This document shows positions 8,655 through 16,539 of a stretch of DNA of 64,000 nt, piece after piece. The position numbers and the translations under genes were made by a program. Position 1 is the first letter of the stretch; every line of letters begins with the position of its first letter. The notes under the pieces were generated by a model, which saw only the letters and a list, made by a program, of their open reading frames with translations, had not been told where the DNA came from and made no database searches. The DNA is from DASQYE01 sp036389675 (GTDB lineage Bacteria > Acidobacteriota > Blastocatellia > Pyrinomonadales > Pyrinomonadaceae): assembly GCA_036389675.1 (NCBI GenBank), contig DASVWI010000019.1:62001-126000 (forward strand), in the 5' to 3' direction.

Positions 8655-9866
8655 ATGCACGTGCTGATCGCAGACAAGTTTGAGGAGTCCGGGCGCGCCG
8701 GTTTGCTGGGGCTGGGGTGCGAGGTTTCATACGAGCCGGATTTGAAGGACGAGGCGCTCGTGGAAGCGATTCGGCTGAGGGGGCCGGACGTGTTGGTCGT
8801 GCGCTCGACGAAGGTGAACGAAGCAGCGCTCGAAGCAAGTTCGCTCAAGCTGGTCGTGCGCGCCGGGGCTGGCTATAACACGATTGATGTCGCGGCTGCA
8901 TCGCGGCTCGGCATATACGTCTCGAATTGCCCCGGCAAGAATTCCATCGCGGTGGCCGAGCTGGCCTTCGCGCTCATCCTCGCCCTCGACCGCCGCATCG
9001 CCGACAACGTCATCTCCCTGCGAGAGGGACGCTGGAATAAGAAAGAGTTCTCGAAGGCGCGCGGGCTGTATGGTCGCACGCTGGGCTTGATCGGCGTCGG
9101 CCAGATAGGTCAGGAGATGATTCCGCGAGCGTGCGCTTTCGGTATGACAGTCGTCGCGTGGAGTCGCAGCCTGACGGAGGAGCGCGCCGAATCCTTTGGC
9201 ATCGAGCGTAAAGAGAGCCCGCAGGAAGTGGCGCGCACCGCCGACATAGTGAGCGTGCATCTGGCTTTGAAACCCGAAACGCGCTCGATCATCGGCGCGG
9301 ACATCTTCAACTCCATGCGCGAGGGCACGCTCTTTATCAACACCTCTCGCGGCGAAGTCGTAGACCAACAGGCGCTCCTGCACGCCATGCGCGCGCGGGG
9401 GATACGCGCCGGCCTTGACGTTTACGCCTCAGAGCCGACGGCGGCTGCGGGCGAGTTTACGGACGAGGAGATCGCGCGCGAGCCCAATCTCTACGGCACG
9501 CATCACATCGGCGCTTCGACCGATCAGGCGCAGGAAGCGATTGCCGCCGAAACCGTCCGCATCGTTCAGGCTTTCAAAGAGACGGGCAAAGTTCCCAACG
9601 TCGTCAACCTCGCCCGTCGCACGCCCGCCACGCACGCCCTCGTCGTCCGACACCGCGACAGGCCCGGCGTGCTCGCGCACGTGCTGGACATCATTCGCCT
9701 CGCACACATCAACGTGCAGGAGATGGAGAACATCATCTTTGAAGGCGGCGAGGCAGCCGTCGCGCGCATCAACCTTGAGAGTGAGCCGCCGCGCGATATG
9801 CTCGAACGCCTGCGCGCCGAAAACCCTGACATCCTTGAGCTTAATCTTCTGGAAATCAAAAGCTAG
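8655..9866 (+). CDS. serA: D-3-phosphoglycerate dehydrogenase
   Basis: A 403-residue D-2-hydroxyacid dehydrogenase with a C-terminal ACT domain. The catalytic half has RAGAGYNTIDV, the NAD-binding LGLIGVGQIGQEM (residues about 142-155), the Arg in INTSRGEVVDQ and a GTHHIGAST histidine. Residues about 328-400 (VVRHRDRPGVLAHVLDIIR) form the ACT regulatory domain that usually binds serine. It oxidises 3-phosphoglycerate to 3-phosphohydroxypyruvate, the first step of serine synthesis; serC for the second step is 0.9 kb downstream. No Shine-Dalgarno precedes ATG 8655; a repeat occupies the spacer. Confidence 0.92.
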   Translation: MHVLIADKFEESGRAGLLGLGCEVSYEPDLKDEALVEAIRLRGPDVLVVRSTKVNEAALEASSLKLVVRAGAGYNTIDVAAASRLGIYVSNCPGKNSIAVAELAFALILALDRRIADNVISLREGRWNKKEFSKARGLYGRTLGLIGVGQIGQEMIPRACAFGMTVVAWSRSLTEERAESFGIERKESPQEVARTADIVSVHLALKPETRSIIGADIFNSMREGTLFINTSRGEVVDQQALLHAMRARGIRAGLDVYASEPTAAAGEFTDEEIAREPNLYGTHHIGASTDQAQEAIAAETVRIVQAFKETGKVPNVVNLARRTPATHALVVRHRDRPGVLAHVLDIIRLAHINVQEMENIIFEGGEAAVARINLESEPPRDMLERLRAENPDILELNLLEIKS

Positions 9867-9878
9867 CTTCGACCCATC

Positions 9879-10667
9879 ATGCAGACCACTCTCATCACAG
9901 GTGCATCGAGCGGCATCGGCGAGGTCTTCGCACGCCGCCTTGCCGCACGCGGCGAGAATGTTCTGCTGGTGGCGCGCTCCAGCGAGCGATTGGCGACCAT
10001 CTGTAACGAGCTGGGCCGCGCCAACAACATCAACGCGCAGTACGTGGCGCTGGACTTGTCTGAGCGGGATGCGCCCGCGCGCCTCTACGAAGAGACAAAG
10101 CGCCGCGACCTTGTCGTCGAGACCTTAATCAACAACGCCGGCTTCGGCTCAATGGGCGACTTTATGGCTCAGGACATTGAGCGCGAGCTTAATATGATTG
10201 ATCTGAACGTGCGGGCGCTGGTTGAGCTGACGTATCGCTATCTGGCCCCGATGCGCGAGCGCAAGAGAGGCGTGATCGTCAACGTCGCTTCGACCGCGGC
10301 GTTTCAGCCAGTCCCTTTCATGTCTACCTACGCGGCGACCAAAGCCTTCGTGCTCTCCTTCTCCGAAGCTTTGTGGGAAGAGAATCGCCCGTTCGGCATC
10401 AAGGTGATGGCGCTCTGTCCGGGTGTGACGGAGACGAATTTCTTCGAGGCGGCGAAGATCGAGCGCCCGCCGATGCGCGTGGCGCAGACGCCGGAGCAGG
10501 TCGTCGAGACGGCCCTCAGAGGTCTGGCGCGCGGGCGCAGTCACGTTATCTCCGGCTGGGCCAACTATTTCATGACCGAATCGGAACGACTCGTGCCGCG
10601 CTCGCTCATTGCGCGCATGGTCGGCACAGCTCTGCGTCCGAGATACCAAAACAGCAGTGGTAAGTAA
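9879..10667 (+). CDS. Short-chain dehydrogenase/reductase
   Basis: A 262-residue classical SDR. It has the N-terminal TLITGASSGIGEVFARRLA cofactor loop, an NNAGFG motif near 88, catalytic Ser in NVASTAAF and YAATKAF (Tyr-x3-Lys) near 152-156. The PGVTETNFF loop after the active site is common to YqjQ/DltE-like members that act on small or acyl substrates. Its position between serA and serC (12 bases after serA) may mean co-expression, though it is not needed for serine synthesis; L-serine/3-hydroxy acid dehydrogenases are one SDR subgroup, but assignment from this sequence is not safe. Confidence 0.85.
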   Translation: MQTTLITGASSGIGEVFARRLAARGENVLLVARSSERLATICNELGRANNINAQYVALDLSERDAPARLYEETKRRDLVVETLINNAGFGSMGDFMAQDIERELNMIDLNVRALVELTYRYLAPMRERKRGVIVNVASTAAFQPVPFMSTYAATKAFVLSFSEALWEENRPFGIKVMALCPGVTETNFFEAAKIERPPMRVAQTPEQVVETALRGLARGRSHVISGWANYFMTESERLVPRSLIARMVGTALRPRYQNSSGK

Positions 10668-10752
10668 AGAGTGACAAGTTAAAACCGAAGGCTCAGGGCC
10701 GACAGCCGGTCTCCTGTTCCCCGCTCATCACTCGTCCATTTGTCACTGTCCT
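10668..10752. repeat. GAGTGAC-type intergenic repeat, copy 2
   Basis: The left arm AGAGTGACAAGTTAAAACC pairs loosely with the right arm CATCACTCGTCCATTTGTC, giving an imperfect palindrome. It fills the spacer between the SDR stop and the serC ribosome binding site and may form a hairpin in the transcript. Confidence 0.5.
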
Positions 10753-10766
10753 TAGGAGAGAAGAAG

Positions 10767-11852
10767 ATGACTGAAAGAATCTTTAACTTCAGCGCCGGGC
10801 CGGCTGTGCTGCCCGTCGAGGTGCTGGAAGAAGCGCAGCGCGAGCTGGTCAGTTTACCCGGCGTCGGCATGTCCATTATGGAGATCAGCCATCGCTCGAA
10901 GACCTTCGACGAGATCATCGGGCGCGCCGAGAGCGACCTGCGCGAGCTGCTGGGGCTGCCGGATAATTATCACGTCCTCTTCCTGCAGGGCGGCGCGAGC
11001 TTACAGTTCTCCATGATACCGATGAACTTCCTGCCCGCGGACTCAAGCGCGGACTATATCCTGACCGGAAGCTGGGGCAAGAAGGCTGTCAAGGAAGCGA
11101 AGAAGACGGGCGGGGTCAATATCGCGGCCACGATGGCCGACGGGAATTTCACGCGCATCCCCCATCATGACGAGCTTCAGCTCGATCCTCACGCGGCTTA
11201 CGTGCATTTCACCTCGAACGAGACGATTGAGGGCGTGGAGTGGAAGCACGAGCCGGAGGTGGGAGACGTGCCGCTCGTGTGCGATGCTTCGTCCGACATA
11301 CTCTCGCGTCCTCTCGCGGTTGAGAAGTACGCTCTCATCTATGCCGGGGCACAGAAGAACATGGGGCCGAGCGGCGTCACCCTCGTCATCCTGCGCGACG
11401 ACCTGCTCGCGCGCATCCCCGAAGGTCTTCACACGATGCTGGACTATCGCACGCACGTCGAGGCCAAGTCGCTCTATAACACGCCGAACACCTTCGGCAT
11501 CTATATCATCATGCTGGTCTGCAAGTGGCTCAAGGAGAAGGGCGGGCTCACGGGGATGCACCGTGAGAACGAAGCTAAGGCGCAGATACTCTATGATGCG
11601 ATTGATGCGACCGCGTTCTATCGCGGCCACGCCGACCCGGACGCGCGCTCTTTGATGAACGTCACGTTTCGTCTGCCGTCGGAAGAACTGGAAAAGCAGT
11701 TCGCTCGGGAAGCGACCGCCGCCGGGCTTGACGGGCTCAAAGGCCATCGCTCTGTGGGCGGCATACGCGCCTCCATCTACAACGCTTTCCCGCGCGCAGG
11801 CGTCGAGGCGCTCGTCTCATTTATGAAAGAGTTCGAGAAGAAGAACGGCTAA
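10767..11852 (+). CDS. serC: Phosphoserine aminotransferase
   Basis: A 361-residue class V PLP enzyme. It opens with RIFNFSAGPAVLPVEVLE, then MSIMEISHRSKTF, the SerC signature. HVLFLQGGASLQFSMIPMNF follows, and the PLP Lys lies in YAGAQKNMGPSG (about residue 198). The end has GHRSVGGIRASIYNAFP. It converts 3-phosphohydroxypyruvate and glutamate to phosphoserine. ATG 10767 is chosen for the AGGAGAG stretch 8 bases upstream. It completes the serA-serC pair; no serB is seen. Convergent with the RRM gene across a palindromic spacer. Confidence 0.95.
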   Translation: MTERIFNFSAGPAVLPVEVLEEAQRELVSLPGVGMSIMEISHRSKTFDEIIGRAESDLRELLGLPDNYHVLFLQGGASLQFSMIPMNFLPADSSADYILTGSWGKKAVKEAKKTGGVNIAATMADGNFTRIPHHDELQLDPHAAYVHFTSNETIEGVEWKHEPEVGDVPLVCDASSDILSRPLAVEKYALIYAGAQKNMGPSGVTLVILRDDLLARIPEGLHTMLDYRTHVEAKSLYNTPNTFGIYIIMLVCKWLKEKGGLTGMHRENEAKAQILYDAIDATAFYRGHADPDARSLMNVTFRLPSEELEKQFAREATAAGLDGLKGHRSVGGIRASIYNAFPRAGVEALVSFMKEFEKKNG

Positions 11853-11854
11853 AG

Positions 11855-11939
11855 AAGGCCAAAGTAAAAAGGCAAAAGTGAAAGATGAAGCGCAGGCTTT
11901 TCATCCTTACTTTTGCCTTCTACCTTTTACCCTTTTGTC
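11855..11939. repeat. Palindromic spacer between convergent genes
   Basis: The left arm AAAAAGGCAAAAGTGAAAGA is mirrored by CATCCTTACTTTTGCCTTC on the right. The element fills the whole 87-bp gap between the stop codons of serC and the RRM gene. It resembles the GGATGAA family in building principle (short A/G-rich units on one arm, complement on the other) and could terminate transcription from both sides. Confidence 0.6.
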
Positions 11940-12335
11940 TTACCAGCGGGGCTCGCGGTCGTTGCGTCCGCCGCCGCCGCCACCGCCGCCGCCATAGCCG
12001 CCACGGTCGCGCCCGCCGCCACCGCCGCCGCCGTAGCCGCCGCGACCACCGCCGCCAGGCCCGCGCCCGCCGCCGCCGCCACGGTCAGTCTTCGGCTTGG
12101 CTTCATTGACGGTCAGGTTACGACCGCCCAGGTCCTTGCCGTTGAACATCTCGATGGCCTTCGCCGCCTCTTCGGCGGTCGCCATTTCGACGAAGCCGAA
12201 GCCGCGCGAGCGACCCGTCTCGCGATCTTCGATCACTGATGCTGATTCCACCGTACCCGCTTGCGAGAACATATCACGCAGCTCGTCGCCCGAGGTACGG
12301 AACGAGAGATTACCGACATAAAGTTTCGTAGCCAT
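11940..12335 (-). CDS. RRM-domain RNA-binding protein with glycine-rich tail
   Basis: A 131-residue protein. Residues 1-80 are a full RNA recognition motif: RNP2 LYVGNL at residues 5-10 and RNP1 RGFGFVEM at about 44-51. Residues 85-131 are almost only Gly, Arg, Tyr and Asp (GGYGGGGG runs), like eukaryotic and cyanobacterial glycine-rich RNA-binding proteins. In bacteria such proteins bind single-stranded RNA and are often cold-induced; the tail may drive self-association. A purine-rich AAAGGA lies upstream of the ATG. A 443-bp non-coding region precedes it, so a long 5' leader is possible. Confidence 0.92.
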   Translation of the reverse strand: MATKLYVGNLSFRTSGDELRDMFSQAGTVESASVIEDRETGRSRGFGFVEMATAEEAAKAIEMFNGKDLGGRNLTVNEAKPKTDRGGGGGRGPGGGGRGGYGGGGGGGRDRGGYGGGGGGGGGRNDREPRW

Positions 12336-12778
12336 CTGTCTCTTAGTCCTTTAGGGTCAAAGGAAGCGCGGGCTGAAGTTGAATCGCGGAAATGAAGGTG
12401 GGGAGCACCTGATCCCTCTCCGGCGAAACGCGACGCGCCCGTCTGCTCAAGTAATCACGAGAGCGGCTTCAAACAGGTTAACAAACAAGCCTCACTCTCT
12501 CCTCAGCCGAACGTCGTCGCAGTACGGTCACGGACAGGCGCAATCACCGTTGACGCGCGAGAGCAGGAACCCAAACACCGCAAGTATGCCTTAGATTTCC
12601 GGCTAAGCGCAAGCCCCCTGAGGAAATTCCAGACGCCAGTGCGCGAGACCCGGCGGGGCTACCATCGCCCGCCCGCGAACCCCTCTTTTCGCGTCCTCAG
12701 CGCCCTTTTTTTAGCTGTATAATATAAAAATAGAGGATTGACCGTCGGGTCAACGACTGGCCGAAAGGACGTGCTGGC
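12336..12778. other. Intergenic region between RRM gene and membrane protein gene
   Basis: This 443-bp region holds the promoters of the divergent RRM gene and the small membrane protein gene. TATAAT at 12718-12723 is a good -10, but the -35 position reads CCTCAG, so only an extended or activated promoter is plausible. A small inverted repeat TTGACC-GTC-GGGTCAA at 12738-12753 lies just downstream of that -10 and could be an operator or a leader hairpin. I see no RNA gene. Confidence 0.4.
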
Positions 12779-13237
12779 ATGAGAGCGGAAACTATGGGCG
12801 ACGAAGCGGCGATGGTCGAGTCCTTCGGTAAGGTTGCTCGCCGCGATTTGCTGCTGAGCATGGGAGGGCTGGCGTTGATAATCGTTCTGGCACTTGGCCG
12901 TATTGCGCTCGACGGTAACTGGCAGAAGGTGCTGCGCGTTTCTCTGGCCTTCCTCGTTTACGCCGCGGCCCTGCTTGTTCTGGCAAAGGCCCGCGCGCGA
13001 TTGACAGCGGCGGCGAGCGCCCCCTTGCCGTTCTGGATATTCGCCCTGGCGGGCGCGGCGGCGGAACTCTCCTCGGGCTGGCTGCGCCCGGACTGGCGCT
13101 TGAGCGACCTGTTAGGGATGCCGTTTGCGGCGGCCCTGCTCATAGGGGGATTTCACTGGCTGGTGTTGCGAGCATGGCGTCCGCTTCGGGAGAGAATAGT
13201 GACGGGCCGGGCGACGGGCCGCGCCAATCTGCGCTAG
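12779..13237 (+). CDS. Small hydrophobic integral membrane protein, unknown
   Basis: A 152-residue protein with a short charged N-terminus and about four hydrophobic segments: LLLSMGGLALIIVLALG, VSLAFLVYAAALLVLA, LPFWIFALAGAAAEL and PFAAALLIGGFHWLVL. The C-terminus is Arg-rich and likely cytoplasmic. AAAGGAC lies 9 bases before the ATG. I do not recognise a family; it looks like a simple four-helix inner-membrane protein. The next gene starts 93 bases downstream on the same strand. Confidence 0.65.
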   Translation: MRAETMGDEAAMVESFGKVARRDLLLSMGGLALIIVLALGRIALDGNWQKVLRVSLAFLVYAAALLVLAKARARLTAAASAPLPFWIFALAGAAAELSSGWLRPDWRLSDLLGMPFAAALLIGGFHWLVLRAWRPLRERIVTGRATGRANLR

Positions 13238-13329
13238 CAGTTACACCAACTACACAATGCCGTCTCTCTCTGTTAAGTTGTAGAGGTTCAGTCGGGGTGA
13301 ATTCTACAAATCCAACAATGGGGGAAGAG

Positions 13330-13611
13330 ATGGCTAATCAGGAAAACGAGCCGGAGATATCTGAGGAGATGCATTCGCTTCTGGACAGCAGCCAGTCCAC
13401 TTCCGAGGCGTTTACGATTATCGGAACAGAGTTGATCGAGATCAAGGCGATGCTGATGGCCCTGATCGATCTTCAGAAGTCGGCGCTGTTTGCGACCGGC
13501 GTATCGGAAAGCGAGCTGGACAGCAACGTGCAGCATCTGATCGAGGGATATCGCCGTCGATACCTTTCCGGGCTGACGAGCCGTGTCAAAGAGGCCGCGA
13601 GTCAACAGTAA
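13330..13611 (+). CDS. Hypothetical small protein, unknown
   Basis: A 93-residue acidic, helical protein (MANQENEPEISEEMHSLL) with a heptad-like central region IIGTELIEIKAMLMALIDLQ that may form a coiled coil. ATG 13330 is chosen because GGGGAAGAG lies immediately upstream. No signal peptide, membrane segment or known motif. Confidence 0.6.
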   Translation: MANQENEPEISEEMHSLLDSSQSTSEAFTIIGTELIEIKAMLMALIDLQKSALFATGVSESELDSNVQHLIEGYRRRYLSGLTSRVKEAASQQ

Positions 13612-13729
13612 GGCCGCGCCTCTGAAAAGTTATCGGTAGAGAAACGGCCTCGCGTCAGCATGGCTCTCAGGATGTTTCCTCTGTCAAAGGGTGAACGCTC
13701 GATTTTGTAATTGGTGAAAGGAACAGGTG

Positions 13730-14425
13730 ATGTCGTCAATACGCTTTTCCATAATGGCCGCGATCATCCTCGTATGCGCCGCGCAAGCCTTCGCACAGAA
13801 GCAGCAGCCGTCGGCGTGCGGTGGCAAGCAAGCGCCCGCGCTCGTGGGTCTACGCCTCGGCATGACTCCGGCGGAAGTAAAAGAGAGCCTTGCCGATTCG
13901 AGCATGTTCGATTCCCGCATGTCTGCCAATAATGATGTCGGGTCGCGCGCCGTCAATGTCCCCGCCGCCGATCTGAAGCCCGAAGCGGGAGACGGCATAG
14001 ATAGCGTCAATCTGACATTCGTTGATAACCGCCTGTCTCAGATCAAAGTCACTTATAACAGCGCCGCGCAGTGGGACGGCTTGCAGGACTTTTTCGCGCG
14101 CGAATCGCAGAAGCTCAGCTTGCCGAAGCCCGACGGCGCGCTTCAGGGCTCGGGCGGGAATGAGAAGTACTCCGTCAAGTGCGAAGGCTTCACCGCCGTG
14201 CTGGCCTATTCGTTCGGCGTTTCGCCTAACATCCTGATCGCGGACACGGCGGCGCGCAGGGCCGTCGATATTCGCAGGGAAGCGGAAGGCACAAAGGTTA
14301 TCAATCCGGTGACGCGCCGCATCGGACGCCCGCCCGTAGACCCCCAGCGCGACCCTCCGCGGCAGCCAGGAGACCCTAACCGCACCCCGCCGCACCCGGG
14401 CGACCCACCGCGCGGGCCGAATTAA
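13730..14425 (+). CDS. Secreted protein with a GxRLGMTxxEV domain and proline-rich tail
   Basis: A 231-residue exported protein. Residues 1-22 are a signal peptide ending AQAFAQ. Residues about 37-185 form a domain starting GLRLGMTPAEVKESL and containing DSVNLTFVDNRLSQIKVTY, a Cys in KCEGF and AVDIRRE. The same order of motifs appears at the C-terminus of the TolC-like protein at 42338 (GFRLGMTTDEV, NITVELLDGHLAYIRVSY, ALECKGFRL). Two Cys (mature N-terminus and KCEGF) could pair. Residues 200-231 are a Pro/Arg/Asp-rich tail, probably unstructured or cell-wall facing. Function unknown. ATG 13730 is used; AAAGGA lies upstream. Confidence 0.8.
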   Translation: MSSIRFSIMAAIILVCAAQAFAQKQQPSACGGKQAPALVGLRLGMTPAEVKESLADSSMFDSRMSANNDVGSRAVNVPAADLKPEAGDGIDSVNLTFVDNRLSQIKVTYNSAAQWDGLQDFFARESQKLSLPKPDGALQGSGGNEKYSVKCEGFTAVLAYSFGVSPNILIADTAARRAVDIRREAEGTKVINPVTRRIGRPPVDPQRDPPRQPGDPNRTPPHPGDPPRGPN

Positions 14426-14528
14426 GCGCACGCGTCTTCGGCAGAGTGAAACAGCGAAGGCTCTCACGGCGAAGTCTTGATGGGCAGAGCGACCAGCCAC
14501 GGTCAATCGGGGAAAACGTCCCAAAGGC

Positions 14529-15605
14529 ATGTCAGGCGACATTCAGATCAAACAGTTCGAGTTACAGGAGCGTGAAGCGCTGCTCTCTTATCTCAGCGAA
14601 GCCTACGCCGAAGACCCGCGCAAGAGCGACCCGGCCTACTGGCAGTGGCACTACCTTGAGAATCCGCACACCAACGTTGATGATGTTCCGCTCTGGCTTG
14701 TGAAGGACGGTGAAAGAATCGTCGGGCAGACGGCCACGCTGCCCGTCGAGTTGCAGCTCGGCGGGGAGACCAGACGAGCGATCTGGATTCTGGATTTCAT
14801 CGTTAACGCGGAGTATCGCGGTAAGGGTCTGGGCAAGCGGCTGGTGGCGGCGGCGCGTGATGCCTGCCCGACGATGTTTGCGCTGGGCTTTAACGAACAG
14901 TCGGAGCGCGTGCTGCGTAGTCTCAAATGGGTCATGATGGGCCGCATCAGCCGCTATCACCGCCTGTTGTTTCCCGGCGAAGCACTCGGAGAGCTTTCCG
15001 GTCTCGGCCCTGTCAGGGGAGCTTTGAATCTGGGCTACGCTCCCTTTCGCCCGCGCGCCAGAGTTTCGCCCGCGCGCGTCGCGTTGCGCGAGGTGACAAG
15101 TTTCGACGACTCCTTCGACGCGCTGTGGCAGGAGGCTTCGCGGCAGTGGCCCTGTGCCGTGGTGCGACGGGCGAGCTTTCTCGAATGGCAATTCATGCGA
15201 CAGCCGGGAAAGCGCTTCGACGTGCTCGGCCTCTACGAGCAGGACGCGCTTTTGGGCTACGTCGTCCTCTTCTTTCGCAAAGCGGAGCGCGCGGGCGGCT
15301 CTCCACCCAAGGCCGCCATCTCCGACATCTGCTACAGGCTCGACGCCTCCACGGATGTCGTCGAAGAACTCTTGCAGGGTGCGCTCCGGTTAGCGCTCGA
15401 AAGGCGGGCCGGAAGCCTCGTCATAGATGTCTTAGACCCGCACGTCGAATCCAGAGTCAGGCGCATGGGGTTCTGGCAGATCAAGAACTCGCCGCAGTTC
15501 ATGACCTACTGCGAAGACCGTGGGGATTTGATGTACGACATGAGCCACTGGTTTTTGACACGCGCCGACTCCGACGTTAGCATCTTTGAGCAGCCCAATC
15601 TGTAA
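14529..15605 (+). CDS. GNAT-family N-acetyltransferase
   Basis: A 358-residue protein with an N-terminal GNAT domain: WILDFIVNAEYRGKGLGKRL (residues about 83-102) is motif A with the acetyl-CoA pyrophosphate loop, then FALGFNEQSERVLRSLKW. The C-terminal half (about 180-350) looks like a second, degenerate GNAT-like half, giving a tandem-domain length. The last segment is acidic. The polysaccharide deacetylase gene follows after 27 bases, so an acyl transfer in surface glycan or peptidoglycan metabolism is a reasonable guess. No strong ribosome binding site. Confidence 0.8.
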   Translation: MSGDIQIKQFELQEREALLSYLSEAYAEDPRKSDPAYWQWHYLENPHTNVDDVPLWLVKDGERIVGQTATLPVELQLGGETRRAIWILDFIVNAEYRGKGLGKRLVAAARDACPTMFALGFNEQSERVLRSLKWVMMGRISRYHRLLFPGEALGELSGLGPVRGALNLGYAPFRPRARVSPARVALREVTSFDDSFDALWQEASRQWPCAVVRRASFLEWQFMRQPGKRFDVLGLYEQDALLGYVVLFFRKAERAGGSPPKAAISDICYRLDASTDVVEELLQGALRLALERRAGSLVIDVLDPHVESRVRRMGFWQIKNSPQFMTYCEDRGDLMYDMSHWFLTRADSDVSIFEQPNL

Positions 15606-15632
15606 ACGCCGAAAGCTTAGATCATTTGAGTC

Positions 15633-16379
15633 ATGCACGTTCCGGTTCTTCTGTACCATAAGATAGACAAGCCCGCGCCCGATGCGCGCGTGCGCGGGGG
15701 CTACACGCCGCTCGCCCGGTTCGAGAAGCAGATGGCTTACCTCGTGAAGCAGGGGTTCGTCTTCTACACGGCCTCGGAGTTGATCGAGCATTATCGCGCG
15801 AACGGCCATTTCCCTCCGAACGCCCTGGCGCTGACCTTCGACGACGGCTGGAAGGACAACTACACGAACGCCTTTCCAGTGCTGCGCCGCCTCCGTATCA
15901 AAGCCACCATCTTTCTCGTCTCGACCTGCATCGGTGCAGTCTCCGACAAGGCGCAGGCCGAAGGCGAGAGCGGGCGCGCGCATCTCTCGCGCGAAGAGAT
16001 TCTTGAGATGTCCGCGCACGGCATAGAGTTCGGCTCGCATTCGATGAACCATCGCCTGCTCCACCAGTTGACGCCGCCCGAAGTCAGGTTCGAGGTCGAA
16101 GAATCCAAACGAGAGATCGAGGGGATCACTCAGAAGCCCTGCAAAGTTTTCGCCTACCCGGCAGGTTTCTTTTCCGACACGGCGCGCCGCATCATCGAAG
16201 AGGCCGGACACATCGCCGCCTTCTCAACCGTCTACGGCCCGGAAGATCGCCCCGATGTCTACGCGCTGAACCGCATAGAGATTCTTCGCCGCGACCGCTT
16301 CCTTTTCCAGTTCGCCCGGAAGGTCAAGCCGCTTCTGAATAACAGGTCAGTACCGCCTGCGGTAGCGGGCGGGTCTTAG
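15633..16379 (+). CDS. Polysaccharide deacetylase (CE4 family)
   Basis: A 248-residue NodB-type deacetylase. It opens VPVLLYHKI, typical of this subgroup. ALTFDDGWKDNY (residues about 67-78) gives the catalytic Asp and the first metal ligand. FGSHSMNHRLLHQL (about 134-147) gives the HxxxH metal ligands, and FAYPAGFFS the substrate-groove motif. It removes N-acetyl groups from a glycan, such as an exopolysaccharide or peptidoglycan. No signal peptide is visible. The final residues SVPPAVAGGS and the stop are encoded by the left arm of a perfect palindrome at 16343, so the native C-terminus has been replaced or extended. Confidence 0.88.
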   Translation: MHVPVLLYHKIDKPAPDARVRGGYTPLARFEKQMAYLVKQGFVFYTASELIEHYRANGHFPPNALALTFDDGWKDNYTNAFPVLRRLRIKATIFLVSTCIGAVSDKAQAEGESGRAHLSREEILEMSAHGIEFGSHSMNHRLLHQLTPPEVRFEVEESKREIEGITQKPCKVFAYPAGFFSDTARRIIEEAGHIAAFSTVYGPEDRPDVYALNRIEILRRDRFLFQFARKVKPLLNNRSVPPAVAGGS

Positions 16380-16421
16380 CGCTGCCAGCACCCGCCCGCT
16401 ACCGCAGGCGGTACTGACCTG
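16343..16421. repeat. Perfect 32-bp-arm palindrome (REP-like), copy 1
   Basis: Arms 16343-16374 and 16390-16421 are perfect inverted repeats of 32 bases, starting CAGGTCAGTACCGCCTGCGG, with a 15-base loop. The same arms occur without a mismatch at 51920-51999 with a different 16-base loop. Loop variation with invariant arms is what a mobilised REP/MITE-like unit would show. The left arm encodes the last residues and stop of the deacetylase gene. Confidence 0.92.
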
Positions 16422-16539
16422 AACTGCCCCCGATCAAACTTCTACATCTCACGTCGTTGCCTGAGTCCGGCTTTTAGCATATATTGCTCCCTTCTCAAGC
16501 TCAGAAGTAGAAAACCGACGGAAAGGCGCTTTTTCCATT

